From assembly GCA_028015205.1 (NCBI GenBank), contig CM051520.1, forward strand, positions 64,984,694 through 65,048,693: a DNA stretch of 64,000 nucleotides, read 5' to 3'. The DNA is from Mytilisepta virgata (Eukaryota > Mollusca > Bivalvia > Mytilida > Mytilidae). Shown here in pieces: positions 54,879 to 64,000 of the stretch; position 1 is the first letter of the stretch, and each line of letters opens with the position of its first letter. The notes under the pieces are model-generated. The model was not told the DNA's origin. It saw only the letters and a list, made by a program, of their open reading frames with translations, and made no database searches. The translations under genes and the position numbers were made by a program.

Positions 54879-55405
54879 GGAAAAATTATCTCCCCCTTGT
54901 ATTGATGGAAGAGAATATGAAAAAAATCCAAAACTGGCGGGGAAAGTTATCTCCCCTTGCACTGAAGTTTTGAGGGAAATTACCTGCCCTTGCACTGAAT
55001 TTTTAAATTATCTCACATGCGCAGACGACATATCCGGGTCCTGGCACGTGACTGACGTAAACAAATAATATAAAATGGCGGGAAAACCACTACTTCCGGT
55101 TGCGCTTGCGGGCAAACCACTTCCGGTTACTTCCTGTTCCGGTCACACGTGCGCAGACGACACATCCAGGTCCTCGCATGTGACTGACGTCACTTCCGTA
55201 AACAAATAATGGAAAAATGGCGGGGAAACCAACTACTTGTGGTTGCACATGCGCGCAAACCACTTCCAGTCATTTCCGGTTCTGGTTACGTGACTTCCGG
55301 TTCCGGTGGCGTCACTTCCTGTGACGTCATTTCCTGTTGACGTTACTTCTTGTGGATCCTCCTCATGATCCTCCTCAAATCCTAACTGAAAACCTCCTAT
55401 ATACT
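54879..55405 (-). repeat. Right TIR, longer through an internal duplication
   Basis: Complement of the left TIR, but about 150 bp longer because the block with 'gcgcagacgacatatccggg', 'cacgtgactgacg' and 'aaaatggcgggaaaaccact' is present twice (55020-55110 and 55148-55235). It carries several ACTTCCGG motifs and two TGACGTCA. Confidence 0.85.
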
Positions 55406-56404
55406 GCTTAGTTGTATACAATAAATTCCTGATCGCTTTCAAAATTCTTTAACGTTTGTCGTAGAAGGTTGATTTATTACAACTGGTCGTTACGACCCAA
55501 CAAAAGTACCGAAATGACTAGTGGAGTGGTAATTTTCCTCTGATTAAATTCTATAATTTGGATGCTTTGTGTATGCATAGCTCGTCACTTTATGCTCAAT
55601 GTCGAAAATATTGAAATCCGAATAAATGTCCAAAAAAAATTATGTATATTGTAGGTAGAAAATGTCAAAAAAAAGTGTTATGCACGAGGTACGTACATGT
55701 ACTTCCATATATCCAACAATTTTATTACAGTACATTTACAGCAAAAGTTTCTTTCAATGGAGGGAATACTTGTATCTGAGTTTTACTACATGTATAAAGG
55801 ACTTACAAACAGAGGCATCCACTGAACGACTGCAATAAGAATTATACAAATTTTAATGCCCAAAAATGCTGAACGTCGAAAGAAAATAATAAAGAATCAT
55901 TACTGAAGGCTGGAAGGGTTAAAATGTTATTTAATTTGGCCTTTCCAGAAGTTAAATATGAAGATGAATGCTTTTCTTATCCAGTAATATAAATCAGTGT
56001 ACACAATACTTAATATGGAAATAAAACCGAGAGAAAAGTGGTATCGTGTATCGTGATATCTATGATCATCTCTTTTTATGTTGGTGACATTTAGCATACT
56101 GTACTGGTATGAATTATCGTCATTCGAAAAGAGGAAAATGAAATTTTCTGAACTCGTGAAATGTTTGTTTAAAATGATTAAACAATATCTTCAAAAAATA
56201 TACCAAAATCAATATCTTTGAAAGTTGAAAAATAAATTCCAAGTTTGCATTTTCTGATTCATAGCAATATAATTAAGATGTTAGCTGTCAGGATTAGAGC
56301 AAACCGGATTTTTCACCATCTTTCGGGCAATTAATCGACATATATTTAGGGGGGGGAGGAGTAACACAGTTGAGACAGAAATCCTATTTCCACACATACA
56401 ATAA
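55406..56404. other. No gene seen
   Basis: AT-rich sequence with a short G-run at 56350. No convincing frame. Confidence 0.45.
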
Positions 56405-56697
56405 AGCGGCGGTGTCAAACCAAAGACATTAAAATTGGTATTTGCTGCTCCTCCACCAAGCACTCGGCATCTAGAAGTAAGAACAAAGATCTACTGGTCG
56501 ACTCGGATTCAGTATAATGTGTCCGTGTGGATGATATGTCTTCCTTCGGACAGTTACCTCGTGAGCTAGGACATTAAAAATCCGGCTCAGCGTGTCGGTC
56601 TAGTACAAAGCAGGGATTATATTAATTATCATATCAACATGTTCTCGTCCTGGTACGCACCTTTCTGCCACTTGACGTTAAACTACAATTCGTCCAA
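56405..56697 (+). mobile_element. SINE copy 2, lacking its tRNA head
   Basis: Same body as the SINE at 17355-17670 ('caaaccaaagacattaaaat', 'acagttacctcgtgagctag', 'cagcgtgtcggtctagtaca') and same tail ('cttgacgttaaactacaatt'). The tRNA-like head is missing upstream of 'cggcggtgtcaaacc', and the middle has about 45 bp of extra sequence (56475-56520) relative to copy 1. Confidence 0.75.
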
Positions 56698-57109
56698 AAT
56701 ATAAAACCGATTTAACATCGGGTTAACTGTGTCAAAAGTTATTTCAGTCCTAACACCTTACCCCTATGGTTTCCTGTGGTAAGGATTAAAAATCTGTTAT
56801 AACAGAATACCCTTAAAAGTGAATAAACTGTTGTTTAAAACCCAAACACTGTTATGGAATACGTTTAACACTATAGTACAGTACTCCTGATCTAATTTTC
56901 TATCGTATCTCTGTTAGAAACGACAAAGGTTGATTGAATGTATAAAATTTTTCAAGTTTTATTAAAACAATAAAACAATTTTTCAAGCAAATTTTATGTA
57001 TATTTTGTCGAATTAGGAATCCTCAGTAGTTTTCAAAGCCGAAACAATATCTCAGTATATTGAAGAACATGCTCAAATGTCTCCGAAAGTGGAAGGCAAA
57101 AGGCCAACT

Positions 57110-57670
57110 TATATATGGGTCTGGGGTAGAACTATCCAGGATGGTCGTAGGTCCTAACTGTCCATGAAACACGTTTTAAGGTAAGCACAACACTAGGTCA
57201 TAAGTGGTTCTAAGGTAGAACTGTCATAAATGGTTTTAGGAGTAGAACTTTCCAAAACGGTTCTAGGTCAGAACTGTCCAGAAAGGTTATAGGTCATGAC
57301 ACACCCTTTTAAAGAACAAGTCGTATGACCGTTCCTAGCTGGAGTTAGCCATTAGAAAGTAGATCGGATTAGAATTGTAAGGGTTTTTGGCAGAACTGTC
57401 TAAACGGTTCTAGGTCAGGACAAACTTTGTTATAAACGTTTCTGTGGTACAACTGGCATAAAAGGCTCTAGGGTAGAATATTCCGGAATTGTTCTAGGGT
57501 TGAAGTGCCTAGGAAGGTTCTGGGTCAGGACACAATCGGTCATTATCGGTTTTGGGGTAGTCTGACATTGATAGTTTTGGGATAGAACTGGCATAATGGT
57601 TCTAGTGTAGAACTTTCCAAAACGGTTCTAGGTCAGGACACGCCCTGTCATTAACATTTCTAGAACAGTT
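57110..57670. repeat. Degenerate minisatellite (GGTTCTAGG-type)
   Basis: 'ggttctaggtcagaactgtc', 'ggtagaact' and 'tccaaaacggttctaggtca' recur a dozen or so times at roughly 40-50 bp with heavy divergence (for example 57215, 57260, 57405, 57475 and 57600). No frame persists. Confidence 0.7.
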
Positions 57671-59620
57671 ATGCTGACAGTTAACGACAGTTTGAAAGAC
57701 AAGTTTTAAAACTAGCACACATTTACCTAAGGACAAGACAAACCCTGGAATGCAAATGAACAACGACAAGCACAGCAAATAAACACTGAAAACTAAAAAA
57801 CAATGGACAACATGAATAATTGTAATCAGACTGAAAATGCCATAAATCAGGATACTTACATATAAGCTTATTCCATCTCTGCATCAAACGTTTTTAATCA
57901 ATTAATTGAAAATTTATAACTGAAAAGAATATCGTTTGATCGTCTGATCTTGTAAGTAACTATTAATCAGTCTCAATGAACAAAGATATAGACTTTTAAT
58001 TGACGAGACTCTGAAACCTAAAGGAAGTCAGCATTTTTGTGTGGAATATAGATTTTCTTTAGTGGGTTTCAGTATCAATTGAGTTTATATTTTTAAACAA
58101 ATTTTGAAAAGAATCTTATACCGTACACAATCTATCAAATATTTATATATTTGACAGAATAAGCATATATTCTTCCGAATGAAACTCTGGTCAATATTTT
58201 TGCAGTCTTTCAATATTCATGCTCTCGTCCGTAATTTTAATGATTTTTATAAATCTTTCATATTAAAATATCTCTAGTATGCATGTGCAGTTGCCAAAAG
58301 GAATATCTTAAATTTTCTTTTATCTCCTTTTTCCCATAATTATACTAATTCAAACGCTTTTGAAAGCATTTAGCTTCGTGAGGAAGAATAAAATATAGAA
58401 GAATGTGATGATTGAAAAAAATTCAATACTAATAAAAATAATTTAATAGCACAATGAATCCGTGCATTGATCCATGAAAGCATGAATATTGTTCTTGTTT
58501 TTAAAATTTCTAATTTTCCATCCAGCCATTTTCTGGTACCGTTACGAATTTTTTTTTACACCAGTTTGGATAATAATAATGATAATAATAAAAAAAACTT
58601 AACGAACTTCCAGTTTACTGTTGATTTGTCTTGTACTTTGAACAAGATATCATTTACAGTCTGATTGCTACTTTGTCTAAATAACCGGTTCCTAAGTGAC
58701 ATTGATTTGTATTAAGGAGTTTTAGATTGCAATTTCTCAGTATAGGTTTAACGTTATATGTCAAATGCAGTACTACATAGCTTTATTGCCTTGATAGTAA
58801 GAAATATATTTTTTTTGTTTTTTTGTTTCCAATTGACTTATTTCTACTACTGTGTGTCCAACATACATTGTGTACTTTGGCTAATGATTTCTTGATGAAA
58901 AACTCTGTAGATTTTTACAATTCTGTACATTTTCATATATAACAATCTACAGCTGGTATATCCCAAACCTTTGGGAAAAAAACTTGCACATATTCAGCAA
59001 CGTCACATTTGTTTGTTGTGACGTCATACTTTACGTTAAAATCAACGAATTGCACACAAAAAAGGAAAATAAGCTCTTTAAAAATATTTAAGGCATTTTC
59101 AGCCTTGAAAAAGAAAAATATTTAATTACGAATATCGCACACAAAAGGTGAGTAATACTTTTTACTCTACTTATAATGAAATTGTTTTTAGATATTCATG
59201 AAAAACGACTTTGCAGTTTTAAAAAAGACACGCAGTAGACTAAGTGTAAACAATATAAATCATGTCACCATATTCTACTATTTTATACAAGCAATACCAC
59301 AGTGGATAAGTTCTACAAGATCAAAATCCTCAACCAAGGTAAATTCGTGAGAACACTAACACAGCAAAAACATATAACAGACACAATCAATGGAGAGAAA
59401 AAACAGAGAATCAGAAAAAGACAACACACAAATTAAAGCACTTGTAATGTGAACTTCACCAAAAGAAAAAGAAAGCTGAGAGTGACATAAGGTGCTATGG
59501 AAGGGTAACCATGCCCTGTCCTATTAACTGAACCCGTTACAATGTAAGTTAGAAAAATATGGTAGAGTGTCAAGTCCATTAGAGTCAATTCAAGAAAGAC
59601 GTGAAATCTAAATAAAGATT
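57671..59620. other. No gene seen
   Basis: AT-rich. Near 59140-59600 the base composition is slightly more balanced, adjoining the minus-strand RT fragment at 59628, and may be its 3' untranslated region. Confidence 0.45.
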
Positions 59621-59627
59621 TTTATTT

Positions 59628-59960
59628 TCATTTGTGAGATAGAAACTTCGGGATAACCACAATACAATGTATGGATATTAACAGAGTCTTAACATAACCT
59701 TGTCTTAGAAGTTTATGTAACAGCACCTTCGTTTTGTCAAGAAAGTCGACACATAAATCACATGCACCATACTTATGAATCAACTGTGAAATGTAAACGC
59801 CATAAACTGTAGATGTTGGTATGTTACTGCTGGGAAATGGGAAGTTCACAATTGGAAAATTAAAATCAATACCTTTATCATAAAGTTTTGAATTCGGTCG
59901 CAGTTTGTCGTCTATGTATAAGTATAAATCTAAGTCTGAAGCTGTAGAAGATGTTATGGG
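59628..59960 (-). pseudogene. Reverse-transcriptase C-terminal fragment
   Basis: The minus strand encodes, mostly in one frame, 'LYIDDKLRPNSKLYDKGIDF', then 'VNFPFPSSNIPTSTVYGVYI' and 'SQLIHKYGACDLCVDF', continuing to 'LLHKLLRQGYVKTL'. This is the same retroelement RT tail module as at 2338-2560, from a different, diverged copy. The catalytic RT centre is absent and the end diverges from the usual 'KFYGRYHDLI'-like terminus. A truncated remnant. Confidence 0.7.
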
Positions 59961-59989
59961 GTCTCTTTAATAATAAATTAATACGATAT

Positions 59990-60060
59990 AGATAATTCTT
60001 AAAGTAAGGATTATTAAGAGATATTGTATCATTTACACAACGGAAATAGAAAATAAGGAA
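59990..60060 (+). repeat. Repeat piece shared with 61827-61895
   Basis: 'gataattcttaaagtaagga' then 'ttattaagagatattgtatc', 'tttacacaacggaaatagaa'. The second copy at 61827-61895 differs at a few positions. It probably belongs to the flank of the retroelement fragments here. Confidence 0.65.
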
Positions 60061-60304
60061 CTAGGCTACCATAAATTGGCATATTTTGGCTGTATTTGGT
60101 CTATTTGGCGCCTGTTGCCAATGTGCAAAAATTAAACACGCCCAAAAGAAAACAAATCCAAAAATAAACTTTCAAAATAATTTCAACTTCTTTTAATCTG
60201 AAAAAGTTATTAACTTGATTAATATCAATTTTGTTAAACTGATGTAATCATATTTGTCTAATGAAACAAAGATATTCTAAAAATATATTATTTTATGTAT
60301 AATT

Positions 60305-60726
60305 CTCCTAAGGCATTTAATTACAGAATTTTTAAAATAAATTTCGAATTCGAAGAGTATGTTCATATCTTAAACAAAAAAGAAGCTGTTAGACTCTGTA
60401 GATATAGAACAACGCACCACTATTTACCAATTGAAATTGGGAGATAGCGAAATGTTGCAAGGGAAAATCCCTATTGCCATTTGTGTAATTGCATCATTAT
60501 ATTCTTGAATGCTTCTATATACGATCAACGTAAAATATATCTTCCAAGATACTATCTAAAACGCTATAATACTTTCAAGTTTTCTGAACTAATGTCCAGT
60601 AAAAAACCATCACAAAGAAATTGTGTAAATTTATTAAACATATTAATGACTGTGTTTGTACTCCTGGCTTGTCTGTTGATACTCTGTAACCTTATGTTCT
60701 CCTGTGTTTGTATATATTGTACATAG
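60305..60726 (+). pseudogene. LINE ORF C-terminal fragment with zinc cluster
   Basis: One frame runs 'NKKEAVRLCRYRTTHHYLPI', 'EIGR', a TAG at 60445 in place of the expected Trp, then 'RNVARENPYCHLCNCII', and on to 'KIYLPRYYLKRYNTFKFSEL' and 'CVNLLNILMTVF' before a TAG end at 60724. The CxxC cluster and context are typical of the C-terminus of non-LTR retrotransposon ORF2 proteins in molluscs. The usual 'GDEFHYLFEC' portion has been lost by a small deletion, whereas it is retained in the copy at 63837. Sequence to about 60850 is likely its 3' end. Confidence 0.7.
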
Positions 60727-61255
60727 TTTGTTGTATTTGTTTTGTGTATTTGTTTCATTTCTCTGTACCAACGTGGCTGTATTAGTGTATATAAGAACAA
60801 CACTTACGTGTATCAGTTGAAAATCATGACAACATAATTACCGTTACACGCTGCTAATCAAAGAGATTAGTAAATCATATTTTACACGTTTTATTTTATT
60901 TTATTTATTTATTTATTTACAAGTTTGGTCGTTTATATAAATATACGACATGAGTTATTCTATTTTCTAAAAAGAAAATCATTTAATAAATTTTATTTTT
61001 TTGATGAAAGATGTTGACTAGTTGCTATTCTAGACTGTAATTTATAAATAATAGCACAATGTCTAGCTTAAGTTTATTAAGAAAAAAACATCACGATTCT
61101 AGCCAATGTTTAAAATGTATTGCTACAGACGCACACTCAAAGGTTCACCGGGAAAATATAAACCTTAAAAAGGTCTAAACAAGTAATATCTTTTAAAAAT
61201 ATAGGCGACATAGTATCCCGAATGTATTTATTTCTCCATTCTTATCATATAATAA

Positions 61256-61372
61256 TTAGTCCGAGATTGCTCTGACGTCTGACGGCCTTTTTGTGATATG
61301 CTGGGCCCAAGGGACGTCAGAGCGCACTCCGTTTAGAAAACATGGAAATTGCCGACCCAGACGGACTACGAC
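61256..61372. repeat. Foldback element with CTCTGACGTC arms
   Basis: The inner arms 'gctctgacgtc' and 'gacgtcagagc' and the outer arms 'tagtccg' and 'cggacta' pair around 'gacggcctttttgtgatatg'. A short MITE-like palindrome. Confidence 0.5.
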
Positions 61373-62853
61373 ATTAGAGATGCCATAAACGTAGGCTAAT
61401 TAAAATATTTAATTTCAAACATAAATTTCCAGGTGATAGGATTACATTGCTGTTTTTTCCATGGTAAATGCCAGTAAATGTCTCGTCACACCTAACAGTG
61501 TTTGTCCGGTATAAAGTTATGTATTGAATTTTGACGTAGTCTTGAGACCATTGGCTTTCGGAATACAAAAGTGGATGGATTTGTATATAAAGCAATTACA
61601 ATCTTACCATTTAGATGTGCTGCGATAGAAACAACCAACATTAAATAACAGCTATGATAACATTGTACAGTAAAGACACACTTGTAGAGAGAATTATCAG
61701 AAATGAGAGATGTTGATAATAAAAAAAGAAAGGTCATAAGTAGTAAAAATCCTTTTAAAAATCTTGTAGAAAACTAAAGTAAATAAAGAATTATTTCCGT
61801 AAAAACGTTTTGAAACACAAAAATGTAGATAATTCTTAAAGTAAGGATTACTAAGATATATTGTATGATTTACACAGCGGAAACAGAAAACTGCAAACAA
61901 AACATATTGCTTACTTGCTTACACGCAATTGTGATTTATTTATGATTGTTCGACATATCCATCATGTCACTGACTGTTTTTTTGGGGGATTTTTACAACC
62001 AACCCTCTTTTTCAACATCAATGTTTTAACGATGAAACTTATTCATCTTGTTAAACATTAACAGAACCAGGCGAATCAGGACAATCGAAATGTAAAAGGC
62101 CATAAGCTTATCTCTATATTTACGCAGTTATATTTTGATTTCAATCCATTTTTCTCAACGACATAAAAAGGAAATTATATCATCGCTTCTTAGCTTGCTG
62201 TATAATATATACCTACATTTAAACTAACTTGGAATTACCACACGTCAATTTAACTAAGTGACTCTATTCACAAAAATACGATATTTACTTTGGAAGTCAT
62301 GGGACAATTTAAAAAACAGAATAATTAAATCAAACGAGTTTGATATTTGAATATATTGGCTATTATTTGAAAAGACTACGCAACTCTGAAAAGAATCAAT
62401 ACCAACTAGAGTATTTAGCTTCATTTCTTCAGGCTATGGTATTGAAACCGCGACTAATGATGACAGACTTCATAATGGCCTTTTTGCAATGTGGTCAGTT
62501 CTTTGCCAGTCGCATTGGTAATAATGATATATTTCGTCACCTTATAGCAGGTGTATAAAAGCGACTTTGATATTGCTAAACTAATTATTGAAGTCTAGAT
62601 CTACTTTTTATTAAATTTTGTACGGAATCGTTTTATATTAACGGTGTCAGTGGTAGAATTTATATATATCATGTTTACTTACTCTGTTGACATGTTTGTC
62701 TGGAAAAAAAGGAAAATATATTACAACTTCAAAAAATAGATTTTACTAATTAATAAAGCAATGCCTATGTATGGCATTGATGTATTCTCAATCACGGAAT
62801 TGTTGCTACCAGATAATTTACCTGTTGACAGATAGATGACAATAATGTCTTAC
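61373..62853. other. No supported gene; one ambiguous exon-like stretch
   Basis: At 62432-62551 a segment lies between a good acceptor ('tagcttcatttcttcag') and donor ('tatagcag|gtgtat') on the plus strand. Two different plus frames look partly protein-like there, so the coding frame cannot be decided. Minus-strand frames at 61374-61737 have mixed composition but no clear splice borders. Confidence 0.35.
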
Positions 62854-62996
62854 CTGTGATGACTATAGATAATGATCCTTTCCCCCAAGTGTGGATTATT
62901 GCAGAGGAATGATTAGCTTGGCTGATAATGCTCTGTATTTCTGTTCCATCTGACAGCTGATCCTTGGACAGATAGTAAATCAGATTTATAAACCAC
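62854..62996 (-). CDS. Internal coding exon, unrecognised protein
   Basis: A 143-bp open segment on the minus strand between acceptor 'ccaacaattatgtag' (ending 62997) and donor 'atcacag|gtaaga' (62854/62853), both strong. It encodes 'WFINLIYYLSKDQLSDGTEI', then 'QSIISQANHSSAIIHTWGKG' and 'SLSIVIT'. Balanced composition and the intact borders argue for a real host exon. No partner exon on this strand was found nearby, and I do not recognise the family. Confidence 0.55.
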
Positions 62997-63117
62997 CTAC
63001 ATAATTGTTGGAACAAAATATAATGGAATTAACTTGAATTTTTCAGCAAAGCATCTGGAATGTTTTAATCGCTTTGCTCTTTGAAAAACAAACTTATGTA
63101 TTAGTGTGTGGTACCAG

Positions 63118-63333
63118 GACATGTCAATGTTGACCAGGAAAGGTACTATGGTTCGTAAGAACCGCGGTTCAATTAAACGTCAATCAGTCCGAAGACAGGG
63201 TAATGGTTCTTTGACAAGAAAACACCAAAATTCAGGCTCACAAGTTCCAGAATCACCACGAGTTGTTGCAGTTAAGAGAGAGGAATTTTTTCCACAGGAT
63301 TCTCCTACAAGAAGTATTGCAAGTACTGTTGTT
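63118..63333 (+). CDS. Coding exon of a basic, Ser-rich unrecognised protein
   Basis: Open from acceptor-like 'ggtaccag' (63117) or from ATG 63121 to a consensus donor 'actgttgtt|gtaagt' (63333/63334), leaving phase 0. It encodes 71 residues rich in Arg, Lys, Ser and Gln ('RKNRGSIKRQSVRRQGNGSL', then 'SQVPESPRVVAVKREEFFPQ' and 'DSPTRSIAS'), probably disordered, with Ser-Pro sites. It could be a first coding exon. It is on the opposite strand to the exon at 62854-62996, 122 bp away, so the two cannot be one gene. Confidence 0.5.
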
Positions 63334-63836
63334 GTAAGTCTTTTGATTATGATGTTAAGATAACATAAGTAATTTGGATTTGCTCAACAACATTTTCTGG
63401 TTTTTATTTCAACTTTCCACAGTTTTTTTTATGATAGTATATGATTTGTCACAGTCAGTACATGCAACGTTTTTACATTAGTTTGTATTAAAGAATCTGT
63501 ATTTTCAATTTCAAATTGTATTCTGCAGACAGATTCATAATTTAGTATTCGTTATGACAAATATAAAATGAAAAATCCGAGTGGTTATTATGCGTTTTAT
63601 ATACAGGAGAATATTGTTACAATATTTTCTTTTTGTAAGCTTCAATTTTATTTCTAAAGTATGACTAAGTCTTATATACTAAAACCCTTTCGTATTTTTG
63701 CAATTACTTCTGAATCACATGAAAGACACTTTCATACAATTGATAGTTCATCAAAAGGGGGACCTACATTGTATAAATTATTTAAGAGGGATCTAAGGCT
63801 ATCTTGATTATTTGTATGATAGCCAGAGGTATTTAT

Positions 63837-64000
63837 TTAGTAAAATTTAGAAAATCGAATCACAGATTACCCATCGAAACGGGCAGATGTAGAGGTGTGG
63901 AACACCACCTCAGATATTGTAATTTATGTTCGAGTGGGGAATTGGGAGATGAATTTCATTATCTTTTTGAGTGCTCCAGTTTTGAAAATGAGAGAGATAT
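63837..64000 (+). pseudogene. LINE ORF C-terminal fragment, cut by window end
   Basis: One frame encodes 'KFRKSNHRLPIETGRCRGVE' then 'RYCNLCSSGELGDEFHYLFE' and 'CSSFENERD' up to the window edge. The C-x2-C ... H-x4-C zinc cluster and GDEFHYLFEC signature are characteristic of non-LTR ORF2 C-termini. Upstream on this frame there are stops, so the element is 5'-truncated or mutated. Same family as 60305-60726. Confidence 0.75.

Larger units (their letters stand above)
52243..55405. mobile_element. Long-TIR element, Polinton/Maverick-like derivative (tentative)
   Basis: A 3.16-kb unit with long inverted repeats starting AGTATATAGGAGG at both ends (52243 inward; 55405 inward on the other strand). 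Left TIR 52243-52615, right TIR 54879-55405. The interior has a decayed C2H2 zinc-finger gene with a downstream conserved module, and two sets of tandem repeats. Long TIRs with 5'-AG ends fit Polinton-like elements, as does a module I remember preceding protein-primed PolB genes; but no polymerase, integrase or capsid gene is present. The flanking hexamers 'gttagt' and 'cttagt' are a possible imperfect target duplication if one extra G is allowed on the right. Confidence 0.55.

Noticed and set aside
62340..62558. 72-codon frame as a called gene
   Set aside because: The inner part (62432-62551) has splice-like borders, but two different frames look equally protein-like, so no product can be assigned.

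Overview
The window is eukaryotic, AT-rich, and made mostly of intron-like or intergenic DNA packed with interspersed repeats. The mix points to a bivalve mollusc, probably a mussel close to Mytilus: tRNA-headed SINEs, reverse-transcriptase remnants, many foldback/MITE elements, long arrays ending in an AGCTCACC motif, and a Ngaro-type retrotransposon. The species call rests on remembered bivalve repeat families and was not checked by search. There are no operons, bacterial genes or CRISPR arrays.

The best-resolved object is a full-length tyrosine-recombinase retrotransposon of the Ngaro class at 28666-34990, on the minus strand. It has split direct repeats in the order A1-ORFs-B1-A2-(176 bp)-B2. 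It encodes Gag with two zinc knuckles, reverse transcriptase plus RNase H, tyrosine recombinase (YR) and an SGNH hydrolase. The two A copies appear identical over 257 bp and the B copies differ by one A in a homopolymer, so it looks young. A candidate 72-nt intron would remove the YR stop codon and join YR in frame to the hydrolase. Both element ends carry inverted-repeat sites resembling recombinase cores.

A second composite element at 52243-55405 has long terminal inverted repeats (373 and 527 bp) dense in TGACGTCA, CCGGAAGT, CACGTG and NRF1-like motifs. Inside are internal tandem repeats and a decayed C2H2 zinc-finger gene. It is best read as a small non-autonomous relative of Polinton/Maverick-like elements; that assignment is tentative.

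Layout: 1-2560, repeat arrays and the tail of an RT element. 4.6-8.7 kb, repeat-array elements. 9.6-10.2 kb, a Penelope-like remnant. 13.2-16.9 kb, plus-strand gene fragments (one broken) with a hAT transposase scrap on the other strand. 17.3-19.0 kb, a SINE and a tandem array with a nested MITE. 20.9-28.3 kb, microsatellite, tRNA-like palindrome and MITEs. 28.7-35.0 kb, Ngaro. 35-47 kb, largely non-coding with two AGCTCACC elements. 47.1-48.0 kb, a 69-bp minisatellite. 49.5-51.7 kb, palindromic MITEs. 52.2-55.4 kb, the long-TIR element. 56.4-57.7 kb, a SINE and degenerate minisatellite. 59.6-64.0 kb, retroelement C-terminal fragments plus two exon-like segments on opposite strands.

No complete host gene is visible. 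Host coding content is limited to a few exon-like segments whose products I do not recognise.
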